NCBI GenBank assembly: GCA_016743235.1 | Contig: VRZD01000013.1 | Coordinates: forward strand, 62,001-126,000 | Reading direction: 5' to 3' | Source of the DNA: Pantanalinema sp. GBBB05 | Lineage (GTDB): Bacteria; Cyanobacteriota; Cyanobacteriia; Leptolyngbyales; Leptolyngbyaceae | DNA: 64,000 nt | Shown here: positions 36,914 to 45,880 of the stretch, piece by piece | Position numbering within the stretch: position 1 is the first letter of the stretch | Layout: every line of letters starts with the position of its first letter | The notes under the pieces: generated by a model | Database searches by the model: none | Seen by the model: only the letters and a program-made list of their open reading frames with translations | What the model was told of the DNA's origin: nothing | Made by a program: the position numbers and the translations under genes

Positions 36914-38476
36914 ATGCTCAACCCTTTTGCTAGTGCCAATACGCTGGCAACCAGTGCCCAACACCTTCAGACCTTGCTCCTGTCATTTCATCCTGTGATT
37001 TTGATTGAAACAGTTGAAGAGGAGCGAGTTCTCACCTTGCTCCAGACTGCCATTCAGGACATGAAGATTTCTTTATATGAGTGGAGCATTACCCAAGGGC
37101 TGCTGCGATCGCATGGCAACGAAAATCGCTGGGTCGATGAATGCGCTCCTCCAGGCAGTACCAAACCTGCCACCTTAGATGAAAAAACCACTGACCCGTT
37201 AGAAGCCCTGAAATATATCCAAGCCCAAACGCAGAAAGGGGTGTTTTGGCTCAAGGATTTTACGACCCATCTCACTGATCCTGTAGTAGCACGACAATTT
37301 CGGGAAGTGGTTCAGGTATTAGTACAACGGCGAGCGGCATTTATCCTAACTGGAGAATCAATCAAATTGCCTCCAGAAATTGCTCATGATGCCGTTTATT
37401 TTGAGTTGAAATTGCCAGGGCGGGATGAACTGCACCAAGCTGTATCCGATGTGGTGCGATCGCTGATGGTGAAAAACCGGGTGCAGGTGCAAATTCAAGA
37501 GCAAGATTTGCAGGCATTAGTCCAGGCTTTGAGTGGTATGACCCTCAAACAGGCGCGTCAAGTCATTGCCTATGCAGCTTTAGAGGATGGCAAGCTCACC
37601 GTGAGCGATATTGAACGGATTCTCCACCGTAAAGCTCAGGTAATCCGGGAAGAAGGGGTGCTGGAATATTTGCCCCTTAATAATCAACCGTTATATTTGG
37701 GAGGCTTCACTGGGCTGAAACGCTGGCTAGCTCGGGCAAAAGTCGGTTTTACACCTCAAGCCAGGGAGCTAAATCTCCGACCACCTAGAGGTATCTTAAT
37801 TGTGGGCATTCAGGGATGTGGTAAGTCTCTGGCAGCGAAAGCGATCGCCCAGGAATGGAAACTGCCGTTACTAAAACTGGATGCTGGTCGCTTGTATGAC
37901 AAATACGTGGGCGAATCGGAGAAAAATTTCCGGCAAGCCGCAATACTGGCAGAATCCATGTCGCCGACGGTACTCTGGATTGACGAGATTGAAAAGAGCT
38001 TTAGCAACAGTGATTCCGACTCGGACGGGGGCTTAAGTCGGCGACTATTTGGCTTCTTCCTCACCTGGCTGCAAGAAAAATCTCAGGATGTGTTTGTGGT
38101 AGCGACAGCGAACGACATCTCCAAAACGCCCCCAGAGCTATTCCGGAAAGGTCGCTTTGATGAAATTTTCTTTGCAGATCTACCAGATGCTCAAGAGCGA
38201 GGCATGATCCTTAAAATCCATCTCGGTCAACGCAAACAACCTTTGGAGCGATTCGATCTCGCCACTCTAGTTAAGGAAACCGAAGGGTATAGTGGAGCCG
38301 AGATCGAACAAGCTGTCATTGTTGCGCTCTACAACGCCCTTTATTTAGGCAAATCCCTAGATACCGCTCTCTTGATTGAAGAGATTCGAGCAACCATTCC
38401 GCTTTCGGTATCCCGTCGGGAAGATTTAGAGCAGCTGCGAGCGATCGCGCAAGAGCGATTTGTCAGCGTTCGATGA
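36914..38476 (+). CDS. ycf46: Ycf46-type AAA+ ATPase
   Basis: The protein has 520 residues. The N-terminal 250 residues are the Ycf46-specific region ([18 protein letters not shown] at about 19-36). An AAA+ module follows: Walker [16 protein letters not shown] (about 299-313), Walker [11 protein letters not shown], sensor 1 VVATANDIS, arginine finger [11 protein letters not shown], and a C-terminal lid ([15 protein letters not shown]). The family occurs in cyanobacteria and red-algal plastids. In Synechocystis a homologue has been linked to photosynthetic carbon-use regulation, but the biochemical role is not settled. It is divergent from nrdJ across 281 bp, single and probably monocistronic. 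Confidence 0.93.
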   Translation: MLNPFASANTLATSAQHLQTLLLSFHPVILIETVEEERVLTLLQTAIQDMKISLYEWSITQGLLRSHGNENRWVDECAPPGSTKPATLDEKTTDPLEALKYIQAQTQKGVFWLKDFTTHLTDPVVARQFREVVQVLVQRRAAFILTGESIKLPPEIAHDAVYFELKLPGRDELHQAVSDVVRSLMVKNRVQVQIQEQDLQALVQALSGMTLKQARQVIAYAALEDGKLTVSDIERILHRKAQVIREEGVLEYLPLNNQPLYLGGFTGLKRWLARAKVGFTPQARELNLRPPRGILIVGIQGCGKSLAAKAIAQEWKLPLLKLDAGRLYDKYVGESEKNFRQAAILAESMSPTVLWIDEIEKSFSNSDSDSDGGLSRRLFGFFLTWLQEKSQDVFVVATANDISKTPPELFRKGRFDEIFFADLPDAQERGMILKIHLGQRKQPLERFDLATLVKETEGYSGAEIEQAVIVALYNALYLGKSLDTALLIEEIRATIPLSVSRREDLEQLRAIAQERFVSVR

Positions 38477-38531
38477 AAAATCTTCGCGATCGTACCTGCT
38501 CACCTCTAAGATCTAGGGCGCAAGCGACAGG

Positions 38532-38987
38532 TCAAGGAACCGTAACTGTTCCCGTTCCAGCTCCTGGCACACTTTGATTAATAGTTCCGGTAGGCGCAGG
38601 AGTCGTGGTTGACGTACTAGGAGTAGTGATACTGGGGGTAGCCCCTGCTCCCCCAAAAGTACTGGGAGCGGTGGTTGGCGACGTCGTCGTTACATCAGAG
38701 GTTGTACCGGAAGTAGGTGGGACAGCTGGGACAACCGAAGTCGGATTGGTAGTGGTAGGCGCTGTACCTGGATTGGCTGTATTCGGAGTGCCCCCGGTTG
38801 CAGGTGGTGTGACAATAGTTGCCCCTGAGGGTGTCACTGTCGTCACAGTACCCAATGGAGCCGTCACAGTACCTGTTGGACCTTGAATAATAGTCTGCTG
38901 CGCTAAAGTGGGTAGAGCAGCGAAAATAGTGGCACTAGCGGTTCCAGCAAGCAAACCGAGCGTTCTGGTTAAGGATGGGTATCGCAT
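38532..38987 (-). CDS. Secreted Thr/Pro-rich low-complexity protein
   Basis: The 151-residue protein has a signal peptide (MRYPSLTRTLGLLAGTASAT, cleavage likely after LPTLAQ near residue 30). The mature part is Thr-, Pro-, Val-, Ser- and Gly-rich with no Cys and reads as repeated TVTAP/TTTTP/GTAPTTT blocks, so it is probably disordered and possibly O-glycosylated or wall-associated. It ends GAGTGTVTVP. The reverse strand also has a long open frame across this region, an effect of the skewed composition; the signal peptide supports the minus strand. It is convergent with ycf46, 55 bp from its stop. Function unknown. Confidence 0.72.
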   Translation of the reverse strand: MRYPSLTRTLGLLAGTASATIFAALPTLAQQTIIQGPTGTVTAPLGTVTTVTPSGATIVTPPATGGTPNTANPGTAPTTTNPTSVVPAVPPTSGTTSDVTTTSPTTAPSTFGGAGATPSITTPSTSTTTPAPTGTINQSVPGAGTGTVTVP

Positions 38988-39481
38988 GATTCTGCCTTAG
39001 CTCTACCCTTTTAGGTTAAAAAATATGCTTGAAACCGCCATCAATCAAGGGACTGAAGCCATCACATCTCTATCTACGCTCTATGGTAGACTCTCTATTC
39101 TTCGATCGCGGCGAAGGTTGAATATCCTGATCATCCCCGCGAGAGAGCGTTAGAGTAAATAGAATTTGCCCATCGTCATAATCAGCCATGATTTAGCTGA
39201 TGCAGCTAGCAACGAGCCTAGATTGACAAGAAATGGCTTTAAACCTCAACTTGTACCAAAAGTGACTAGTGCGAGGTGGGAAAGATTCAGATAACCTGTA
39301 CCCAGGGGAGTTAGTTTGGGAATCCTGCTTAAATAGGCTACAGTTTCTTGTCCAAGGAAAATCAGGAGGCTATTTCTGCTAGCAATTCACCTTAGTAACT
39401 CTCTCAATCTAGTTACTTATGGCATCCGTTGCTGACATCTGCTGATCTGACTCCCCAAATGGGAATAGAGGAAAGTCCATC
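38988..39481. other. Intergenic region, 494 bp
   Basis: This region is the shared upstream side of the secreted Thr/Pro-rich gene and the PP2C gene. I see no ORF worth reporting and no recognisable RNA. A purine-rich AGAGGAAAG precedes the ATG at 39482 and serves as its ribosome-binding site. Promoters for both divergent genes must be here. Confidence 0.5.
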
Positions 39482-41554
39482 ATGCTTGTCTGTCCCCAAT
39501 GTCAGTTTGAAAACCCAGTCACCAATAACTTCTGTCAGGAGTGCGGTACATCCCTGACCCAGAATAGTTGTCCAACCTGTGGCAGTCTCAATCCCTTTGA
39601 TGTGGTGAATTGCCAAGAGTGTGGGGCAGTGTCTGGGGTGATATGGCTGGCGATCGTCACTGCCAGCCATAGTATGGCTAAAGCAGCACCACCGATGACC
39701 GAAGCCAGTATTGCCACACTGACCGTTGGGGATCACTCTAAAAGCATCAATGATTACCTCGATGAGGAACAACGGTATCAATTACTGGAACCGTTACCCT
39801 GGTTTGAGGGAGAAACAGGTGAGCAACAGGTAAGGGTGTTAGATTGCCAACCCTTACAACTCTCCTGGCTAGAAATGTTGATGATGCAGGGGCAAGACGG
39901 CTCGGCTCCAGATGCCTGGGCACCAGGGGAAAAAGCAAGCGTTCTGCCTGACTTGGGTAACTCCACTCGCAATGAGCGGCTCGAGTCAATTATCTCCCTA
40001 GCAATTCCCAGCTTTGCTCAACCTTATCTAGCCTTAGGAGAACAGTTTTATCAAGCGATCCCGGCTATTCACGATGCTTGGCACTACAAGGATCAAGATG
40101 TGGTGTTATTGGAAGAGCGATCGCACTTTCCACTGTTAATCGATCTCTGGCAAAGTACCGAGATGACACCACCTGTCCTCCAGGTACTACACTGGCTGTA
40201 CGAAATGGTGGAACTGTGGCAAGCGTTGGCGCCATGGAATTGCCAGCAAACTTTGTTAGATATTAGTAATCTTCGGTTAGATGAAGACCAAGCCTTATGT
40301 TTACAGCGATTGCACCGTAACCGTCCTGGAGCGGCTCTTTCTCTACAAGACTTAGGGCGGTTGTGGCAAACATTATTTGCCGAATCACAAAAAACTCAGA
40401 TTGATGCTATTACCAGCTTGCTCGCTGATTTAGATGCTGGCAAAGTCACTCAAGTAGAGGAATTACGATCGCGCCTAGAAGCGATCGCGAATCAACTCGA
40501 AGACAATCAACCCATGCCAGACTTATTGGATCAAGAGTTTGATACCTTCCAAACTGCTGAGGCAGAAGACGATGTGGAGTTGGGATCTACTAGCGCCTCG
40601 ATCGCCACAACCCGACTGGAACTGGCTTTAGACGACATTGATGAGTTAGAAGATGATGGGGATTTGGACAGCGATGAAATGCCTACAGTCGTCCTCCCAA
40701 TGCAATTATTTGCTCTAGAGGAAATTGGTCGGACGGATATCGGGCAACAACGTGACCATAACGAAGATTATTTCGGCATTGAAACCCAGGTGAGTAAACT
40801 GGAAAGCCCTTCCGGTAAAACTCTCCATGCCCGTAACCTCTATATCCTTTGTGATGGTATGGGTGGTCATGCTGGGGGAGAAGTTGCTAGCGCTTTGGCT
40901 GTGGATACCCTCCGTCGCTTCTTTAAAGAATATTGGCAAAATACTCCATTTCCAGGGGTTGGTAGCAATAAACTGCCAAACGTAGAAATCCTGTCACAAG
41001 CTGTCCAACTGGCAAATAAAGCCATTTATGATGTCAACCAACAAAATGCGCGGTCTGGCAGTGGGCGGATGGGGACAACCCTAGTGATGGTGCTGATTCA
41101 AGATACGGAGGCAGCAGTTGCCCATGTGGGAGATAGTCGGCTATACCGTTATACGCGCAAGCGGGGTTTAGAACAGGTCACGGTTGATCATGAAGTGGGA
41201 CAGCGAGAGATTCAGCGGGGCGTTGAGCCAGAAGTTGCCTATGCTCGACCGGATGCTTACCAACTCACCCAGGCACTCGGACCCCGAGATGAACAGTTTG
41301 TCAAACCAGATATTCAGTTCTTTGAACTCAGTGAGGATATGTTGCTCCTCCTCTGTTCGGATGGATTAACAGATAATGAACTGCTGGAAACCTATGCCAA
41401 AACGCATATTGAACCGCTCCTCAGTTCTCAGTCAAATTTGGATAAAGGCGTGGGTCAATTGATTGAGCTAGCCAATCAACATAATGGTCATGACAATATT
41501 ACGGCGATCGCCGTTCGGGTAAAAGTTCGCCCCAGCCTTAACCATTTACGTTAG
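39482..41554 (+). CDS. PP2C-type Ser/Thr protein phosphatase with N-terminal zinc ribbons
   Basis: The protein has 690 residues. The first 50 contain repeated CxxC pairs (CPQCQFENP, FCQECGT, CPTCGS, NCQECGA), a double zinc-ribbon. A middle region (60-400) has no recognised motif and ends in an acidic stretch. The C-terminal 280 residues are a PPM/PP2C phosphatase: TDIGQQRDHNEDYF, LCDGMGGHAGGEVAS, GTTLVMVLI, AHVGDSRLYRYT, CSDGLTDNELL and GHDNITAIAVRV. The metal-binding aspartates are all present. It is co-directional with the next gene, a kinase, with 3 bp between. Probably cytoplasmic, since no membrane segment is visible. Confidence 0.93.
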   Translation: MLVCPQCQFENPVTNNFCQECGTSLTQNSCPTCGSLNPFDVVNCQECGAVSGVIWLAIVTASHSMAKAAPPMTEASIATLTVGDHSKSINDYLDEEQRYQLLEPLPWFEGETGEQQVRVLDCQPLQLSWLEMLMMQGQDGSAPDAWAPGEKASVLPDLGNSTRNERLESIISLAIPSFAQPYLALGEQFYQAIPAIHDAWHYKDQDVVLLEERSHFPLLIDLWQSTEMTPPVLQVLHWLYEMVELWQALAPWNCQQTLLDISNLRLDEDQALCLQRLHRNRPGAALSLQDLGRLWQTLFAESQKTQIDAITSLLADLDAGKVTQVEELRSRLEAIANQLEDNQPMPDLLDQEFDTFQTAEAEDDVELGSTSASIATTRLELALDDIDELEDDGDLDSDEMPTVVLPMQLFALEEIGRTDIGQQRDHNEDYFGIETQVSKLESPSGKTLHARNLYILCDGMGGHAGGEVASALAVDTLRRFFKEYWQNTPFPGVGSNKLPNVEILSQAVQLANKAIYDVNQQNARSGSGRMGTTLVMVLIQDTEAAVAHVGDSRLYRYTRKRGLEQVTVDHEVGQREIQRGVEPEVAYARPDAYQLTQALGPRDEQFVKPDIQFFELSEDMLLLLCSDGLTDNELLETYAKTHIEPLLSSQSNLDKGVGQLIELANQHNGHDNITAIAVRVKVRPSLNHLR

Positions 41555-41557
41555 GGA

Positions 41558-42883
41558 ATGGTCATCCTGACCCTACTACATCCTCAACACCAGACTCCCT
41601 TGCGACAATGGCAATTTCCAACGGAGTCCACAATTCGAGTTGGGCGAGCTTTGGATAATCAGGTCATTCTGGATGATTTGCTTGTCTCTCGCCACCACCT
41701 GGAATTGCACAAGATTGAATTACCGATCGCTCCTGGCTCTGCTCAAGCACAACCCTGTTGGCAACTGGTCAATCACAGTAGTAATGGGACATATCTCAAT
41801 GGCAGGGCCGTTTCTCAAGGGCTGATTCTAACTGACGCTAAAATTCAGCTGGCTCAGGGGGGACCCTGCCTGAAGGTTCAAGTGCGGGATACTGGCGAAA
41901 CCACGGCAGCGATCGCCTCGTCAACGGATGTAGGAAACCAAATGACTGGTTTGCTTGACCCTTCTCTCAAGCGAGTGGGTTCTCCGGTTATCGTGGAAGC
42001 CTCTCATCAACCTTGCACCCATGAAGGGAATACGATCGAGAATCTATTTTGTATCTACTGCGGTCAGCCAATCCGGGTAGAACAAACGGTACGCCATTAC
42101 CAAATTTTGCGCATTCTAGGTAGAGGTGGGATGGGGACAATCTACCTGGTCTGGCATCAGACTGGAGTGATCCCCGAAACCGGACGACCGTTGGGGAAAT
42201 TACAGGTGTTGAAAGAAATGAATGCTGACATTGCTCGGATTCCCAAAGCTCGGGAACTATTTGAGCGGGAAGCCCGGACGCTGCAAACTCTAAATCATCC
42301 TGGAATCCCCAAGTTTCATGACTCGTTTATTGAATCTGGTAAAAAATACCTAGTCATGGAATTGGTGCATGGACAGGATTTAGAACGGCGAGTTCGCCAG
42401 TTTGGCACAGTTAAGTCACCTCAAGCGATCGCCTGGATGATGCAAACCTGTGATGTGCTGGATTACTTGCATAACCGCCCTGTTCCCATCATTCATCGCG
42501 ACATCAAACCCGGCAATCTCCTGGTTCGTACCCTGGATCACCGAATTGTGGTACTCGACTTTGGGGCAGTGAAAGCCGTTGGTGCCTCCTCTGCCACCCG
42601 CATTGGCGCAGAAGGATATAGCGCCCCAGAACAAATTCAGGGCAACCCGGTCATTCAATCCGACCTGTATGCGATCGGTCCCAGTTTAGTTTTTTTGCTG
42701 ACCGGAGAGACTCCCCGTCGCTTTAAGAAACCAGATGGGCAGGGCTATCGATTTAACTTAGATGGGATAACGGCGATCGCTCCGTCCTTACGTCGGGTGA
42801 TTGAACGAGTCACTTCCCCGGAACCAAGCGATCGGTATCTAAGTGCGAAAGCATTATCTGAAGCCTTAGCGAGATGCCTTTAG
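41558..42883 (+). CDS. FHA-domain Ser/Thr protein kinase with zinc-ribbon-like linker
   Basis: The protein has 441 residues. An N-terminal FHA domain (about 20-100; RVGRALDNQVILDD, SRHHLEL, NHSSNGTYLNG) binds phosphothreonine. A short Cys-containing segment (CTHEGN then CIYCGQPI, about 153-172) is zinc-ribbon-like. The Hanks-type kinase domain runs from about 184: glycine loop LGRGGMGTIYLVW, Lys in VLKEMN, catalytic loop HRDIKPGNLLV, DFGAVK in place of DFG-containing DFGxA, and APEQ. No transmembrane segment or extracellular domain is present. With the PP2C immediately upstream it forms a probable phosphorylation/dephosphorylation module. Confidence 0.93.
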   Translation: MVILTLLHPQHQTPLRQWQFPTESTIRVGRALDNQVILDDLLVSRHHLELHKIELPIAPGSAQAQPCWQLVNHSSNGTYLNGRAVSQGLILTDAKIQLAQGGPCLKVQVRDTGETTAAIASSTDVGNQMTGLLDPSLKRVGSPVIVEASHQPCTHEGNTIENLFCIYCGQPIRVEQTVRHYQILRILGRGGMGTIYLVWHQTGVIPETGRPLGKLQVLKEMNADIARIPKARELFEREARTLQTLNHPGIPKFHDSFIESGKKYLVMELVHGQDLERRVRQFGTVKSPQAIAWMMQTCDVLDYLHNRPVPIIHRDIKPGNLLVRTLDHRIVVLDFGAVKAVGASSATRIGAEGYSAPEQIQGNPVIQSDLYAIGPSLVFLLTGETPRRFKKPDGQGYRFNLDGITAIAPSLRRVIERVTSPEPSDRYLSAKALSEALARCL

Positions 42884-42904
42884 GCCGCAATTGCTCTTGC
42901 TGTC

Positions 42905-43144
42905 TTACTGCTCATCTTCGTCCCAACTTTCGACCGCTAGCAGTTCGCTAACGGGGTCTTGCATGGTGAAGTCATATGCCAATAACTCTTGCTTCCAAAA
43001 TGACCAATCGTCACCGTATAGCAAGGCGATCTTCCAGATACTATCGTTGGGCTTGAGAACCTTGGAGTCGAGCAGCGATCGCACTTGACGCTGCAACTTA
43101 ACCATTGGGTGAATAACCTGCTGGTTCATACCGTCTCTGATCAT
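42905..43144 (-). CDS. DUF4327-like small conserved protein, 79 aa
   Basis: The protein has 79 residues. The pattern HPMVKLQRQVRSLLDSKVL, then a middle with DWSFWKQELLAYDF and a tail PVSELLAVESWDED, follows the layout of the cyanobacterial DUF4327 family (helix, WxxxExxLxxxDFxxxD, LLxxExW). Sequence agreement is moderate. Function is unknown. It is convergent with the kinase gene, with 21 bp between stop codons. The ATG at 43144 (MIRDGMNQ) could be replaced by M6. Upstream, a TTGACAC motif on the minus strand (about 43220) is a candidate -35. Confidence 0.68.
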   Translation of the reverse strand: MIRDGMNQQVIHPMVKLQRQVRSLLDSKVLKPNDSIWKIALLYGDDWSFWKQELLAYDFTMQDPVSELLAVESWDEDEQ

Positions 43145-43346
43145 GAATAAATAGATTTTGCGAATGCTTTCCGTGAAACGTTCCCCGAACTTGACACCGC
43201 AACAAAGCTCTATATCGTGTCAATCATTGCAGCAGCGGGAAACTGCTTTTCCAGCTATCGATATTAGCATACTCCAATGCTATGGCAAGCGTTTCCAGAA
43301 ACATAGCGAAAAAATAGGGAGATAACCGAACCAAATCTCAATTTTT

Positions 43347-44243
43347 TTAGGATTTGATCCTTAGAATGCCGCGATCGCCATCTAATTGAGCCATGACTCC
43401 AACGGGTAGAGCAGCATTCACGCCATCATGACCAAACGGTAATTCAGCAACGATGGGGATGTCTAAATCGCCTAGCCGCTCACGCAACACAGCTTCGACT
43501 GTAAAACTGGGGATGTTAGGGGGTGGATCACACTGACTAAACCGCCCTAAAGCAATGCCCTTGACCTGCTGTAATAAGCCACTCAGCCGCCACTGCGTCA
43601 ACATGCGATCGATGCGGTAAGGCGCCTCTCCCACATCCTCCAGAGCCAAAATTACACCATTCGATAGGTTAGGTTGTAGAGGTGTACCGATTAGGTGAGT
43701 CGCCACCGTAAGGTTCGCGGGTAGTAATAAGCCGTCGGTTTGCCCCCCTCCCCAACCTTTCCCGGACAAAGCCGCCACGGAACGACCTTCTACCCAGTCA
43801 AATAAGCGTTGGACTGACCAGTCAGGTTCTGCGGCTAATGTCGTCAGTAAGGGCGCATGCACACCAGAAATCCCTTGTTGGCTCAGGCTAAACAATAGGC
43901 TGGTGATATCAGAAAAGCCAATTAACCACTTGGGTTCCGTCAGTTGCCAACTCCAGTTTTCCAACAGGCGAGCTCCCCCCCAACCACCACGGGCACAAAG
44001 CAGACCCCGACAACGGGGGTGATTCAAGGCAATCTGCAACTGCTGACGCCGCTGCACATCTGTACCCGCTAAATATCCCCAGCGCTCGTCAAACCCTGGG
44101 GATAATTCCACTTGATAGCCACGATCGCGCCAAATCGCTACTCCCTGATGAAATGCAGTAAATTCGCGTAAAGCCCCACTGGGAGCAATGACATAGAGCA
44201 GATCCCCAGGTTGCAGGGGGGCAGGGGGTTGACAGAGATTCAT
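43347..44243 (-). CDS. ldcA: LD-carboxypeptidase (peptidase family S66)
   Basis: This Ser peptidase removes the terminal D-Ala from muropeptide tetrapeptides during peptidoglycan recycling. S66 features are ARGGWGGARLL, the nucleophile region WLIGFSDITSLLF (Ser near residue 112), LEDVGEAPYRIDRMLTQW (catalytic Glu), and PFGHDGVNAALPVGV (catalytic His near residue 276). The length (298) is normal. There is no signal peptide, as expected for a cytoplasmic enzyme. It stands alone. Some S66 relatives cleave microcin or other substrates, but the complete triad context and standard size favour LdcA. Confidence 0.93.
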   Translation of the reverse strand: MNLCQPPAPLQPGDLLYVIAPSGALREFTAFHQGVAIWRDRGYQVELSPGFDERWGYLAGTDVQRRQQLQIALNHPRCRGLLCARGGWGGARLLENWSWQLTEPKWLIGFSDITSLLFSLSQQGISGVHAPLLTTLAAEPDWSVQRLFDWVEGRSVAALSGKGWGGGQTDGLLLPANLTVATHLIGTPLQPNLSNGVILALEDVGEAPYRIDRMLTQWRLSGLLQQVKGIALGRFSQCDPPPNIPSFTVEAVLRERLGDLDIPIVAELPFGHDGVNAALPVGVMAQLDGDRGILRIKS

Positions 44244-44482
44244 AGAGGCAGGGCAAACGTTGCTTAAGGTCAGGAATGGCCGTTCAGCGTGAGTTCATGC
44301 GGCGATCGCCTATATCGATGTTCCTAACACTGTAATTGAGGGAACTTGACATTTAAACCGTTGCGTATTTCCACGTTTCATCATCTCACCTTAATGCAAT
44401 TAATCCGTGGTTCCCAGCTTATTCTAAAGGTTTCTGGCAATACACAATACAAATATTCACCTAACTGTTTTGATTCGGTTTT

Positions 44483-44845
44483 ATGAGTCAGAATTACATC
44501 TGGAATCTTTTGGTTGCAGCGACTGTAGCTTCACCTCTCCTGTTTTGTTCAGCTGCCCGTGCCGATCAGCGCGATTTCACCTTGGTCAACGATAGTAGCG
44601 CTGAAATTCATGAAATTTATGTCTCTACAGTACAAACAAACAATTGGGAAGAAGATGTTCTAGGCAGAGACATATTACCGTCCGGTGGCAAGGTAGATAT
44701 TAATTTTGTGGCGGAAGCTTCTGGTACCTGTCTCTACGACATTAGGGTAATTACAGCAGAACATGAAGAGACGACCCAAGGTAACGTGAATCTCTGTCAG
44801 GTCTCTACTGTCATCTTTGACGGCAATACCCTCTTGAGCCAGTAA
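44483..44845 (+). CDS. Small secreted protein of a cyanobacterial periplasmic family, 120 aa
   Basis: A signal peptide (LLVAATVASPLLFCSAARA, cleavage after about residue 27) precedes a mature domain of about 90 residues. DFTLVNDSSAEIHEIYVST, then EEDVLGRDILPSGGKVDI and CLYDIRVITAEHEE are typical of a small beta-rich family common in cyanobacteria, often misannotated. Two Cys (in CLYDIR and NLCQ) could form a disulphide in the periplasm. Function is unknown. It has its own terminator and neighbours of unrelated function. Confidence 0.82.
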   Translation: MSQNYIWNLLVAATVASPLLFCSAARADQRDFTLVNDSSAEIHEIYVSTVQTNNWEEDVLGRDILPSGGKVDINFVAEASGTCLYDIRVITAEHEETTQGNVNLCQVSTVIFDGNTLLSQ

Positions 44846-44873
44846 GCTATCTCACGATACTTACCTCAGCCTG

Positions 44874-44915
44874 TCCGCATTCTAGGCTTTTCGCTCCTAG
44901 AGGCGGATTTTGTTT
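44874..44915 (+). terminator. Intrinsic terminator of the 120-aa secreted protein gene
   Basis: Two stacked 5-bp stems (TCCGC/GCGGA and CTAGG/CCTAG) with short bulges and a 9-base loop are followed by TTTTGTTT. It starts 29 bp after the stop codon at 44845. Confidence 0.8.
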
Positions 44916-45040
44916 ATCTTGGCTAGCCGCTCTAGCCGCTATGGTTTGGGTGAACCCAGTAGAGTTCCTTCGCTAAACCGATGATAAGAGGTGAATAGAA
45001 ATGCTAGATTTTGGCATGGTTAGGATGAAGGAGCCTCTCT

Positions 45041-45256
45041 GTGTTTTTGGATGAACTCACACCTTTAGTCAAGGAATTATCTCAGCAACCGATCGCCTTT
45101 TTCGGGGGCTTATTTTCTGGCTTACTACGACTGAATCTAGCGGATGATCCAGTCAAAAGCTGGCTTGATCAGCAATCGGGAACCTCTGTTTATGCCACCG
45201 ACTCTGAGATGAATAACGGTAAAAGCAAGGGACCACAATCGATTGCGATCGACTAA
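45041..45256 (+). CDS. Small conserved cyanobacterial protein, 71 aa
   Basis: A GTG start is preceded by AAGGAG at a good distance. The product has 71 residues. The segment FFGGLFSGLLRLNLADDPVK followed by SWLDQQSG is highly characteristic of a small protein family widespread in cyanobacteria, and the C-terminal PQSIAID also recurs in relatives as I remember them. The N-terminal half is amphipathic and may lie on a membrane; the C-terminal half is polar. No function is established. The gene is single and followed by a 317-bp region containing possible gene debris. Confidence 0.78.
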   Translation: MFLDELTPLVKELSQQPIAFFGGLFSGLLRLNLADDPVKSWLDQQSGTSVYATDSEMNNGKSKGPQSIAID

Positions 45257-45573
45257 TGCCGCTGAAACGGTAGTTGAGGAGTGGAGTGGGTTGAGGCGAT
45301 AGGGAATCGATTGCGCGGTGATCTTAACGACAAAACCCACCTCGCTCAGCAGGGACTATTGCCACAGCTGCGTGATGAATCAGCCAAACCAACTGATGAG
45401 AATTGACAAAAACAAGTTGGCATCATGAAATCTGTGCTACAGCGTAGATCGTTCTAATTTCCCATAATACTGATAGGAAGTTTTCAGAACCGCATCGATC
45501 GCCTGTAATCTGTTCAACGATAGTTAGGTTTTCTGAAGCTCAGCCTTGTTGTTTCTTTCATCCCGCTTTTGCT
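45257..45573 (+). other. Intergenic region with possible frameshifted coding remnants; leader of the RRM gene
   Basis: Two plus-strand segments look protein-like in different frames: TNAAETVVEEWSG (about 45255-45293) and, shifted, VEWVEAIGNRLRGDLNDKTH continuing to a TGA near 45405. Neither has a proper start. Together they could be a decayed gene, or chance. The right half (45406-45573) is the 5' leader of the RNA-binding protein gene and has no ORF. Such leaders are often long in cold-regulated RRM genes of cyanobacteria. Confidence 0.35.
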
Positions 45574-45846
45574 ATGACCATTTACATTGGAAACCTGTCC
45601 TATCGGGCAACCGTTGAAGACTTAACCGAAGTATTTACTGACTATGGAACGGTGAAGCGGGTTGTATTGCCCACCGACCGGGAAACGGGGCGGATGCGTG
45701 GATTTGCTTTTGTGGAGCTAGAGGACGATGCGCAAGAGGATGCCGCGATCGCGGAATTAGATGGGGCTGAGTGGATGGGGCGACAACTGAAGGTGAACAA
45801 AGCGAAGCCGAAGGAAGAAAACCGTAGTCCGGCTAATCGCGCTTAA
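45574..45846 (+). CDS. RRM-type RNA-binding protein
   Basis: The 90-residue protein is a single RNA-recognition motif. RNP-2 is IYIGNL (3-8) and RNP-1 is RGFAFVEL (about 42-49), both with the conserved aromatics. The C-terminal tail is short and Lys/Glu/Asn-rich (KAKPKEENRSPANRA), without the glycine-rich tail of RbpA-type proteins, so it resembles the tail-less or short-tailed Rbp group. These proteins are often cold-induced and bind mRNA, some directing photosystem mRNAs to thylakoids. Downstream, a perfect 12-bp palindrome AGCAAGCTTGCT lies at 45849-45860, before the convergent gene. Confidence 0.93.
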   Translation: MTIYIGNLSYRATVEDLTEVFTDYGTVKRVVLPTDRETGRMRGFAFVELEDDAQEDAAIAELDGAEWMGRQLKVNKAKPKEENRSPANRA

Positions 45847-45880
45847 ACAGCAAGCTTGCTCCAGAAGGGTTTGTCAGGCT

